Assembly (NCBI GenBank): GCA_017480225.1
Contig: JAFVBB010000018.1
Span: 62,001 to 126,000 of the forward strand
Direction: 5' to 3'
From: Bacteroidales bacterium
GTDB lineage: Bacteria; Bacteroidota; Bacteroidia; Bacteroidales; P3
Length of the DNA: 64,000 bases
Positions within the stretch are counted from its first letter, which is position 1; every line of letters starts with the position of its first letter. The notes beneath the pieces are model-generated. The model did not search any database and had not been told where the DNA came from. It worked only from the letters and a program-made list of their open reading frames with translations. This document shows, one piece after another, positions 17,401 through 24,099 of this stretch. A program made the translations under genes and the position numbers.

Positions 17401-18164
17401 AGATCCTCTTCGTTTTTCAACACCATCACGCTTCCGTCAGGGGTGATGTGCAATGCAAAATACTCGGGATGGCTGCTGACGTATCGCTCCACATTGTTGC
17501 CGCGTGCGCGTTGGCCGCTTGGGAGGTCGCCAAGCACAAACTGGTTTAGTATTTCGACCAGGCGGCAGCGTTGTGCCGTGTGCAGGTCGCAGCCGTATTT
17601 TTTCGCGAATGCCTCGTCGTCGGCAAGTGGCTTGGGATTTCCCTTGAAGTCGGTGCCGAGCATCTTGGTGGCTCTTACGCGGGTGTGCATCAACTCGCCG
17701 CCATGACGCGCCGAGCGCAGCTTGTAGTCCACCTCAACAGTCCAAGAGTTGTGGGTATTGTTCCATTCCATCACCTCGATGAAGAGCACGGCTTCCATAC
17801 CCAGATCGTCGTAGTAGTCGGTGATGTTGTCGTTGCGCAACTGTTTCAGGGTGCGCGTTTCGGTCGAGGCCATCTGTGCCGAGGTGAGCGGGCCGGGAAC
17901 GTAGTAGCCTTTCCTCACCAGTGGCGACGAGGCTGTGAGGTACAGTTGCCGTGTGGCAACATCGAGAGAGGCATTGTAGGCCGAGTCTTCCATTGTGCGC
18001 ACAGCGCGCCGCTCCGACCGGTCGTCGAGTGGTGCAATGTAGAGAGTGGCAGGATGGTCGCGGTACACCTCGCCGTATTTCACCATTTTTTTGTCTCCGG
18101 AGCAGCCAGCGGCCAGCATGGCCATAAGTGCGGTGGCGATTAAGCCCCGTGTTGTCGCTTTCAT
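17397..18164 (-). CDS. DUF799 (GNA1162-type) lipoprotein
   Basis: A 255-residue lipoprotein; the signal peptide ends in LAAGC (Cys about 21). The body carries the DUF799 plan: an early TLYIAPLDDRSER, LTASSPLVRKGYYVPGPL, and AVLFIEVMEWNNTH followed by a beta-rich core. In proteobacteria DUF799 is encoded with DUF4810 and a CsgG/HfaB-like lipoprotein, and the three are thought to form an outer-membrane complex. Here DUF4810 is directly upstream with a 4-bp overlap but no CsgG homologue is next to them. ComB follows with another 4-bp overlap. Confidence 0.85.
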   Translation of the reverse strand: MKATTRGLIATALMAMLAAGCSGDKKMVKYGEVYRDHPATLYIAPLDDRSERRAVRTMEDSAYNASLDVATRQLYLTASSPLVRKGYYVPGPLTSAQMASTETRTLKQLRNDNITDYYDDLGMEAVLFIEVMEWNNTHNSWTVEVDYKLRSARHGGELMHTRVRATKMLGTDFKGNPKPLADDEAFAKKYGCDLHTAQRCRLVEILNQFVLGDLPSGQRARGNNVERYVSSHPEYFALHITPDGSVMVLKNEEDL

Positions 18165-18994
18165 TTCCCAACCTCCTTTTTCTGTTTCTTTTGGCGTTCC
18201 CGCTCGGCGGCCTGCTCTTTCTTTGCCTTTGCTTTGGCGGCAGCCTGCTCTTTCTTGGCCTTCTCCTTCAGTGTCTGTTCTTTCTTCTTCTGTTTTGCCT
18301 TGGCCTTGCGCTCTTTCTCTTTTGCCTTTTTGTCTTTCTCGCGTTGCACTTTGGCTTCTTTGCGGGCGTCTATCTTGGCTTGTTTTGCGGCGGCAATGCT
18401 GTCGGCTATGGCCTGTTTGCGCATTTCAACCTCGGCTTGTTGTTGCTGCAGAAGCTCGCGTTTTTGGTTGGCGGTGAGCCTTATCGGGATGTCGACCGAG
18501 TCTATGGGGGTCTGCATTCGCAGCCATGCGGTGTCGGTGCTGTCGATTACGGCTGCGATGCGCGGCAGTTGCTGCATTGCCTTCACCGAATCGTATGCCC
18601 ATAACGCAAGCTGTTGAATGTTGGCTGTGTCGTAGAGGTTGGCCACTGTGTCGTTCATCATGTCTGGCAGAAGGTGAGCCTTGACGCGCATCACCATGCC
18701 GCGGCTTTCCGGGAATGCCCTCATCTCTGCGTTGAACATGCGGCAGGCTGTGCCTTTGTGTCCCATCATGGCCAGGGCCACGCCGTAGTCGGCATACATG
18801 CCCGGGTGCAGTGTGTCCTCCTTCACTGCAGCGTTGATGGCCTCGGCATAGGCCGTGGCCATGGCGTGGAGCGAGCCGTAGGTGGCGCGGGTCTGGTAGT
18901 CGAGCACCTCCTCGCGAGGCATTCCCTTGTACTGGCCAGAGCAGGCCGCCGCAAGCATGCCTGCTATGATTGTTATGATCAGTCGGTTTCTCAT
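18161..18994 (-). CDS. DUF4810 lipoprotein with a Lys/Ala/Glu-rich tail
   Basis: A 277-residue lipoprotein (lipobox LAAAC, Cys about 18). Residues ~20-110 match DUF4810, with MYADYGVALAMMGHKGTACRMFNAEM and FPES as clear landmarks (given in part). From about residue 185 the sequence becomes an almost uninterrupted charged helix of Lys, Ala, Glu, Gln and Arg (KKAKEKERKAKAKQKKKEQ and similar), about 90 residues long and ending KKEVGK. That tail is unusual for the family. Its ATG is only 16 bp beyond the 3' end of rnpB, so it either shares rnpB readthrough or has a promoter inside rnpB. Confidence 0.83.
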   Translation of the reverse strand: MRNRLIITIIAGMLAAACSGQYKGMPREEVLDYQTRATYGSLHAMATAYAEAINAAVKEDTLHPGMYADYGVALAMMGHKGTACRMFNAEMRAFPESRGMVMRVKAHLLPDMMNDTVANLYDTANIQQLALWAYDSVKAMQQLPRIAAVIDSTDTAWLRMQTPIDSVDIPIRLTANQKRELLQQQQAEVEMRKQAIADSIAAAKQAKIDARKEAKVQREKDKKAKEKERKAKAKQKKKEQTLKEKAKKEQAAAKAKAKKEQAAERERQKKQKKEVGK

Positions 18995-19010
18995 CGTCCT
19001 TTCAAAAAAA

Positions 19011-19365
19011 AATAGCGCCAGCCTGTAAGCCGGGTTCTGTCGTGTCCTATCATCAATCTAGGGCCGCCGTCGCCGACGGCCTCTATCAACCTACCCCCCG
19101 GCAACGGACGAGCCAGTCCTTAAATGCCGGTATACATGGTCTTTCAGCCCATGAGGCTTGCCATCGCGCCTGTCACCAGGACGCGTCGTGGGCTCTTACC
19201 CCGCGTTTTCACCCTTGCCCGAAGGCGGTATGTTCTCTGTGGCGCTTGCTGTCACCGGTTTGTTGCCGCGCCGGTGCCTTCCCGTTAGGAAGCATGGTGG
19301 CTCGCGCTGCCCGGACTTTCCTCCCACCGGCTTGGCGGCGGGCGATAGGATAGCCGGCGCTATTC
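19011..19365 (-). ncRNA. rnpB: RNase P RNA, bacterial type A
   Basis: The catalytic RNA of RNase P, about 355 nt on the minus strand. The 5' end (19365) reads GAATAGCGCCGGC and pairs with the 3' GGCGCTATT. Diagnostic conserved segments are GGAGGAAAGTCCGGGC near the 5' end and ACAGAACCCGGCTTAC near the 3' end. The stem closing the molecule is followed by TTTTTTTT on the minus strand (18-nt window just left of 19011), which serves as terminator. A good promoter lies 7 bp upstream of the 5' end. Confidence 0.97.
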
Positions 19366-19371
19366 AAGCGG

Positions 19372-19403
19372 CAAAAGTACGAATTTTTTGCCACATAGTC
19401 CAA
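19372..19403 (-). promoter_or_regulatory. rnpB promoter
   Basis: TTTG (19403-19400) and TACTTTTG (19379-19372) on the minus strand are separated by 20 bp and end 7 bp before the RNase P RNA 5' end. This is the Bacteroidota primary-sigma consensus with correct distance to a start that is known from the RNA structure. Confidence 0.88.
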
Positions 19404-19453
19404 ACTCCTTGCGCAATTAGTGACTAACTGTCTGCAATGCACTATTATAAGCC

Positions 19454-19488
19454 ACCGCCAACACCTGCAGGAGGCGTGTGTTGGCGGT
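19454..19488 (-). terminator. Hairpin downstream of the anti-sigma-like gene
   Basis: An 11-bp stem (ACCGCCAACAC, 19454-19464, with 19478-19488) is found 41 bp beyond the stop of the 19.5-kb gene. Only a weak AT-rich tail follows, so the terminator role is likely but not certain. Confidence 0.6.
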
Positions 19489-19528
19489 GTGATGCCGGTC
19501 GTATGGCGGCTGTTTTGTGTGGCCGTGG

Positions 19529-20365
19529 CTATCTGACAACCGTCACGCTGCCCTGCTCGCGTCTGGCGTTGCCCTCGCTGTCGCGGAATGTGGCCACCCA
19601 CACGTAGGTGCCCTGCGGCACGTCGCTGCCGTTGCATGTGGCATCCCATGGATGGTCGATGTCCTTGCTGCTGAATACCTGGCGGCCGCCACGGTTGAAA
19701 ACCACGATGCTGAAGTTGCTTACCGTACCCGACGCCTTCACCCTGAACTGGCCATTCTCAATGTCACCCGATGCTGGCAGGATAATGTTTGGCGCCCACA
19801 GCAGGTTGTTGTATCCGTTGTCGTGTGTCGACTTTGAGGGCACCTTGTCTGACAGCTGTTCCTGCTCGGCCTCTCCTTGCTTGATGTCTGATGCCAGTAT
19901 TGCCTCGGCCACGTTGATTGGTGCAGGCTCGCCTATGGCCGACGGCAGGCTCTGCTGTGGCGTGGTGTGCTGCTCGGTCTGCACGTGAATGGGCTCCACC
20001 ATGGGGGCAACCTCTGCCGGTGTCGATTCCGCTTTTGTCACCTCTTCTGTGGTAGGCAGTGTTGCCGCCGGTATTGTAGTCTGCGGGGTGGGGGAGGATT
20101 GGCGGGCTGGTTCGGCCACGTTCTGCGGCACGGCAGGTGTCGGCAAGGCGACGTCAGGCCGAGCCTCGGCCACCTGCCGGTCTGTGTTGTCGGCGCTGCT
20201 GCTGCCGGGCAGTGCAATCCACAGCACTGCCGAGGCCGCGACCGCCACGGCCACGATGGAGGCGACCGTGCGTGCCGCCTTGCGGCGTGCCACCTTGCGC
20301 TCCACTTTCTCGAAGAGGCCTTCCGGTGGCTCTGCGGTGTATCCTTTCAGTTCGTTGTATTCCAT
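19529..20365 (-). CDS. Membrane protein with anti-sigma-like N-terminus and gliding-type C-terminal domain
   Basis: A 278-residue single-pass membrane protein. Residues 1-35 are a short cytosolic segment with amphipathic basic helix (LFEKVERKVARRKAARTV). One transmembrane helix follows (about 35-53), then ~140 residues of Pro/Thr/Glu-rich linker. The C-terminal ~90-residue beta domain (NIILPASGDIENGQFRVK..., FNRGGRQVFSS, GTYVWVATFRDSEG) resembles the gliding-motility-associated C-terminal (CHU_C) domain. It starts 2 bp after the ECF sigma gene, the place of an anti-sigma factor. The open frame upstream of 20365 overlaps the sigma gene and is not used. Confidence 0.8.
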   Translation of the reverse strand: MEYNELKGYTAEPPEGLFEKVERKVARRKAARTVASIVAVAVAASAVLWIALPGSSSADNTDRQVAEARPDVALPTPAVPQNVAEPARQSSPTPQTTIPAATLPTTEEVTKAESTPAEVAPMVEPIHVQTEQHTTPQQSLPSAIGEPAPINVAEAILASDIKQGEAEQEQLSDKVPSKSTHDNGYNNLLWAPNIILPASGDIENGQFRVKASGTVSNFSIVVFNRGGRQVFSSKDIDHPWDATCNGSDVPQGTYVWVATFRDSEGNARREQGSVTVVR

Positions 20366-20367
20366 TG

Positions 20368-20889
20368 CTATGTTTTTTTTTCTGTCAGTATTCGTCTTAA
20401 GTTGCTCTTTGCCCGGCTCAGGCTGACGCGCATGTTGGCATTGGTGCTGTGCATTGCCGCCGCCGCCTCGTCGAGGCTGCAGCCTTCCACCTCGACCAGG
20501 TTGAACACCGCGCGTTGCCTGGGGCTGATGTGTTGCAGTGCGTCGACCACCTCTTGCAGTGCGAAGGGGTCGGCGGGCGGTGCCCATGGCTCGTCGTAGT
20601 CGGCTGCCGGGTCGGGCTGCCTGGATTGGCGGCTTGCCTGGCGAAGGCACACGTTGACCACCACACGGTGCACCCAGCCGCCCAGCCGCTCCGGATCCTT
20701 GAGCCCTCCTATGCGCTCGAACACACGCACGAAGCTGTCTTGCAGCATGTCCTCGGCCTCGGCGCGGCTTCCGGCGAAGCGCATACACACACCCATGGCC
20801 ATGGGCGCGAATGCGTCGTAGAGCGCGCGTTGCGACTTGCGGTCGCCACGACGGCAGCCTTCGACGATTTGTGTGTAGCACTGCGTCAT
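20368..20889 (-). CDS. ECF sigma factor
   Basis: A 173-residue sigma-70 family protein with regions 2 and 4 only. Region 2: YTQIVEGCRRGDRKSQRALYD, then AEDMLQDSFVRVFERI and the promoter-melting segment LGGWVHRVVVNVCL. Region 4: LQHISPRQRAVFNLVEVEG, then the helix-turn-helix SLDEAAAAMHSTNANMRVSLSRAKSNLRR (given in part). A run of Pro/Asp links them. Its partner membrane protein starts 2 bp downstream. Target promoters are not evident in the window. Confidence 0.92.
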   Translation of the reverse strand: MTQCYTQIVEGCRRGDRKSQRALYDAFAPMAMGVCMRFAGSRAEAEDMLQDSFVRVFERIGGLKDPERLGGWVHRVVVNVCLRQASRQSRQPDPAADYDEPWAPPADPFALQEVVDALQHISPRQRAVFNLVEVEGCSLDEAAAAMHSTNANMRVSLSRAKSNLRRILTEKKT

Positions 20890-20961
20890 CTGACAGAAAA
20901 GATACAGTGGAATGGGGAATTGTTGCCGGCTTAACTATTTTTAACGCCCGCCGGCGTGGCG

Positions 20962-21543
20962 TCAGTTGCGACCCTTGCGGCCGTTCTTTTTCACCGAGAA
21001 GCCGAAGCCCCCCAACCGTTCGCCGAGGGTGAAGTAGCGTCCGTGGGAATAGGCCAGAGGCTCGGCGTGGTTCAGGTGGAACTGGCCTGTGGTGTGGTCG
21101 ATGAGGCTGTCCTCGGCGTCGATGGCCACCACGTTGGCAATGAACATGTCGTGGCTGCCGAGGTTTTTCACCTCGCACACCTTGCATTCAATCGACAGCG
21201 GGCTCTCCCTTATCAGCGGGGCTTTGACCAGCTGCGCGGGCTCGGGGTGCAGACCCATCTCGCGGAACTTGTTGTAGTCGCGCCCGCTGCGCACCCCGCA
21301 CCAGTCGGTTGCGCGCGCCAGGCTGCGCGTTGTGAGGTTGATGGCGAACTCGCCGGTGCGCTCTATCAGCGCGTGGCTGTGGCGCTCGGGGCGTATGCTG
21401 ACGTAGCACATCGGAGGATCGCTGCACACTGTGCCTGTCCATGCCACGGTGATAATGTTCCACTCCTCCTTGCTCGCGCCGCATGTCACCATGACCGCCG
21501 GCAGCGGATAGATGAGGGTGCCCGGCTTGAAGGCGGTCTTCAT
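20962..21543 (-). CDS. Flavin reductase-like FMN-binding protein
   Basis: A 193-residue split-barrel flavoprotein. YPLPAVMVTCG, NIITVAWTGTVCSDPPMCYVSIRPERHS and GEFAINLTT are the family signatures for flavin binding, followed by DWCGVRSGRDYNKF. A basic tail ends KKNGRKGRN. Members reduce flavins with NAD(P)H or are redox-partner proteins; the physiological role is not predictable. It overlaps the dnaA stop by 4 bp, so it is translationally coupled to the replication initiator, an arrangement with no obvious functional reason. Confidence 0.9.
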   Translation of the reverse strand: MKTAFKPGTLIYPLPAVMVTCGASKEEWNIITVAWTGTVCSDPPMCYVSIRPERHSHALIERTGEFAINLTTRSLARATDWCGVRSGRDYNKFREMGLHPEPAQLVKAPLIRESPLSIECKVCEVKNLGSHDMFIANVVAIDAEDSLIDHTTGQFHLNHAEPLAYSHGRYFTLGERLGGFGFSVKKNGRKGRN

Positions 21544-22991
21544 TGCTCGCTGAACTTCTTCTCAAGCTCCTCCACCATACTGCGCATGTAGCGGTCGGTC
21601 TGCCGCAGGTTCTCTATCTGCTTGCAGGCGTGCAGCACCGTGGCGTGGTCCTTGTTGCCGCACTGCGCGCCAATCACGGCAAGCGACGACTTGGTGATGC
21701 GCTTGGCGAAGTACATCGACAGTTGGCGGGCCTGCACTATCTCGCGCTTGCGCGACGGCTGCTGTATGCAGTCGACCGGCAGCTCCAGGTAGTCGCACAC
21801 CACCTTCTGTATGTAGTCGATGGTCACCTCGCGCGACGAGCTTTGCACATACTTGTCTATCATCTGCTTGGTGAGGTCGAGCGTGATCTCCTTGCGGTTG
21901 AACGAGCTCTGCGCCATGAGTGATATGAGGGCGCCTTCCAGTTCGCGCACGTTGGTGTTGATGTTGTAGGCGATGTACTCCACCACGTCGTCGCTCATCT
22001 CGGCGCCAGCCTCTTGCAGCTTTTGGCGCAGTATGCGCTTGCGGGTGTCGACGTCGGGCGTCTGCAGGTCGGCCGCCAGACCCCACTTGAGCCTGCTGAG
22101 CAGTCTTGGCTCAAGCCCCTGCAGCTCGCCCGGAGCCTTGTCGGAGGTGATGATGATCTGGCTGCCGCGGCGGTGCAGGTGATTGAAGATGTGGAAGAAC
22201 GCCTCCTGTGTGCCGTGGCCGCGGTTCGACCAGAACTGTATGTCGTCGATAATCAGCACGTCAATCAGCTCGTAGAAATGGATGAACTCGCCGGTGGTGC
22301 CGTCGCGCCCGGCCTGGGCGTACTGCGCCAGGAACTGCTCGCTGGTCACGTAGAGCACCGTCTTGTCGGGGTCGAGCTCCTTGGTCTTCAATCCTATGGC
22401 GTTGGCAAGATGAGTCTTGCCAAGTCCCACCCCGCCGTAGAGCAGCAGGGGGTTGAAGCTGGTGGTGCCGGGTTTCTCGGCCAGGGCGTAGCCCACCGAC
22501 CGCGCCAACCGGTTGCAGTCGCCCTCGACGAAGTTCTCGAGCGTGTAGTTGGCGTTGAGCTGCGACGGCACGCGGCTTTTCTGTATGCCGGGCACGACGA
22601 AGGGGTTCGGCAGCTCGCGCGAGCCGTCTTTGTTGAGGTTCACCGGAAGGTCAGACAGAGGGTTGCGCGTCGAGCGGCGTGGCTGCGACGCGAGGGTGGT
22701 CACCAGCGGGTCGCCGGGTATGGTCTGGTCCATGACGATGCTGTATTTGAGCATGGCGTTAGGCCCCAGGTGCATCCTTATCACGCGGCGCAGCAGGTCG
22801 ATGTAGTGCTCCTCTATCCATTCATAGAAGAACTGGCTCGGCACCTGCACCAGCAGCGTGGCGCCCTCGAGCTGCAGCGGCACGATGGGGGTGAACCACG
22901 TCTCGTAGGCCTTCCTGTTCTCTGGTCCCAGCGTGTCCTTTATCACTTCCAGGCACTCGGCCCACACTCTTTTGTAATCTTCCTCTGCCAT
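21540..22991 (-). CDS. dnaA: Chromosomal replication initiator DnaA
   Basis: Binds DnaA boxes and opens the origin. The 483 residues contain domain I (about 5-85), a linker, the AAA+ domain with Walker A YGGVGLGKTH (K192, T193), Walker B VLIIDDIQF (D249, D250), sensor segment ITSDKAPGELQGLEPRLLSR, and the DNA-binding domain IV with CGNKDHATVLHACKQIENLR. All key residues are present. A TAATTTTG box lies about 120 bp upstream. The upstream 1.1-kb gap holds two DnaA-box-like 9-mers and a family B palindrome. Confidence 0.97.
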   Translation of the reverse strand: MAEEDYKRVWAECLEVIKDTLGPENRKAYETWFTPIVPLQLEGATLLVQVPSQFFYEWIEEHYIDLLRRVIRMHLGPNAMLKYSIVMDQTIPGDPLVTTLASQPRRSTRNPLSDLPVNLNKDGSRELPNPFVVPGIQKSRVPSQLNANYTLENFVEGDCNRLARSVGYALAEKPGTTSFNPLLLYGGVGLGKTHLANAIGLKTKELDPDKTVLYVTSEQFLAQYAQAGRDGTTGEFIHFYELIDVLIIDDIQFWSNRGHGTQEAFFHIFNHLHRRGSQIIITSDKAPGELQGLEPRLLSRLKWGLAADLQTPDVDTRKRILRQKLQEAGAEMSDDVVEYIAYNINTNVRELEGALISLMAQSSFNRKEITLDLTKQMIDKYVQSSSREVTIDYIQKVVCDYLELPVDCIQQPSRKREIVQARQLSMYFAKRITKSSLAVIGAQCGNKDHATVLHACKQIENLRQTDRYMRSMVEELEKKFSEQ

Positions 22992-23111
22992 ATTGTTTTT
23001 CTACCTTTCTTTTGTCGGTTCCGTTCTGCGGCGCAAAGGGCTGTCATTCACCCGCGCTTCCCTTTCGGGGGCACTCCTGGCCCGCGCCTTTTTCACGCTG
23101 CAAATTTCAAC

Positions 23112-23119
23112 CAAAATTA
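23112..23119 (-). promoter_or_regulatory. -7 box upstream of dnaA
   Basis: TAATTTTG on the minus strand matches TAnnTTTG, about 120 bp upstream of the dnaA start. No TTTG is present at the right distance. Confidence 0.35.
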
Positions 23120-23225
23120 GTGCATAGAAATTGAAAAAAATATTTGCAACTGTTTCCGGAATTTCGTAAAGCAAACGCCCGCCTCGCCGAGGCGCAGGCC
23201 TCCTCCAAAGTGTAAATGGCTGATT

Positions 23226-23234
23226 TTAACCACA
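23226..23234 (+). other. DnaA-box-like 9-mer
   Basis: TTAACCACA differs from the consensus box TTATCCACA at one position. It lies 235 bp upstream of the dnaA start. Confidence 0.3.
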
Positions 23235-23495
23235 GGCTTTCCGCGCACAGGGCAGTCTTGTCGCACGTAATATACGAATTTTTGATGAATGCGACGAAAA
23301 AAATATCAACATTTTTGCCAACCGTGGCGGCGGCTGTTGGAAAGTCCGCAGCCTTTTGAACAATAGCGCCTTGTGTGTTGGCATCTTTCGCATAGTGTTG
23401 ATTTGCCGAAATTTGCGGCAAATGGCTGATTTTCAAAACGCATTTTTCAGCCCCGATTTCCCAACTCGTTGACGCTGTGCCGGCTGGTGGGAAAG

Positions 23496-23504
23496 TGTGC
23501 ATAA
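23496..23504 (-). other. DnaA box
   Basis: TTATGCACA on the minus strand fits the consensus TTATNCACA exactly. It lies 505 bp upstream of the dnaA start, next to an AT-rich block. Confidence 0.4.
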
Positions 23505-23641
23505 CTAAGTTGAAAAATATTTCGCGGAAACAGCAAAACCGATTTTGAAAAAAACGGTCTGCGTCGCCCCTGGCCATGCCGCTGCCGTCGGCCAGTCATG
23601 GAGTGGGCGGAGGCAATCCGGGGTAGGGGCGAGGCCGCATG

Positions 23642-23740
23642 AACTACTTGTCACAAACTACTCTTCATCTTGTCATCGCCTACTTATGTAGCGGTTGATT
23701 AGGCGATGGGTAGTAGTTGAGTAGGAGATGAGTAGGAGTT
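23642..23740. repeat. Family B palindrome, copy 1
   Basis: Read on the minus strand, the well-preserved arm is AACTCCTACTC, ATCTCCTACTC, AACTACTACCC, then ATCGCCT: three 11-bp units and a part unit, preceded by TAGACC. A 19-nt loop follows, then a degenerate arm in which the innermost 7 bp pair exactly and the outer 11-bp units match at 4, 7 and 8 of 11 positions. Related copies are at 38289-38365 and 50035-50122. Confidence 0.88.
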
Positions 23741-24030
23741 GGTCTATACTTAATGTTGATTTACAGCTGTTTATGGTGTGTTCTTTTATACCCCGCGGTT
23801 CTGTTTTGTAATCTGTTGGATTTTAGGTAGTTGTGATTTGGGCTTGAAAACGGGCTTTGCTGTTGTGGCTGCGGCTCTGCCGGCGGCAAGGCCACGTGTG
23901 CGGCGTATGCCTCGCGACGGGGGGCGACATGGGTCGGCAAGTGCCTGTAAATGCTGGCCATGGGTGGCAATGAGCGGCGGGCTGTTGATAAAAATATATT
24001 CGTGCGTGCATCCATGTGAAAAAAAATGCG

Positions 24031-24038
24031 TAACTTTG
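24031..24038 (+). promoter_or_regulatory. -7 box of ppdK promoter
   Basis: TAACTTTG matches TAnnTTTG and lies 62 bp upstream of the ppdK start. A run of A residues precedes it. The -33 TTTG is not recognisable. Confidence 0.55.
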
Positions 24039-24099
24039 CAGCCTCAATTTGACAGAGAAACAAACGGAACAAACAATATTTAACACACTTAAACAACTG

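Larger units (their letters stand above)
22992..24099. other. 1.1-kb divergent intergenic region, possible oriC
   Basis: The largest gene-free stretch of the window, between dnaA and ppdK. It has AT-rich blocks near 23100-23160 and 23500-23560, one exact DnaA box (TTATGCACA) and one with a single mismatch (TTAACCACA against TTATCCACA), plus a family B palindrome at 23642-23740. A 156-codon leftward open frame at 23107-23577 looks unconstrained and is not accepted as a gene. Two boxes are fewer than a typical origin, so oriC is only a possibility. Confidence 0.4.

Noticed and set aside
20366-21187. N-terminal extension of the anti-sigma-like gene
   Set aside because: The open frame runs antisense to nothing but in another frame of the ECF sigma gene, and its translation is Arg-rich and featureless.
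23107-23577. 156-codon leftward open frame in the dnaA-ppdK gap
   Set aside because: Residue use is irregular, with no domain and no ribosome-binding site. It spans AT-rich candidate origin sequence.
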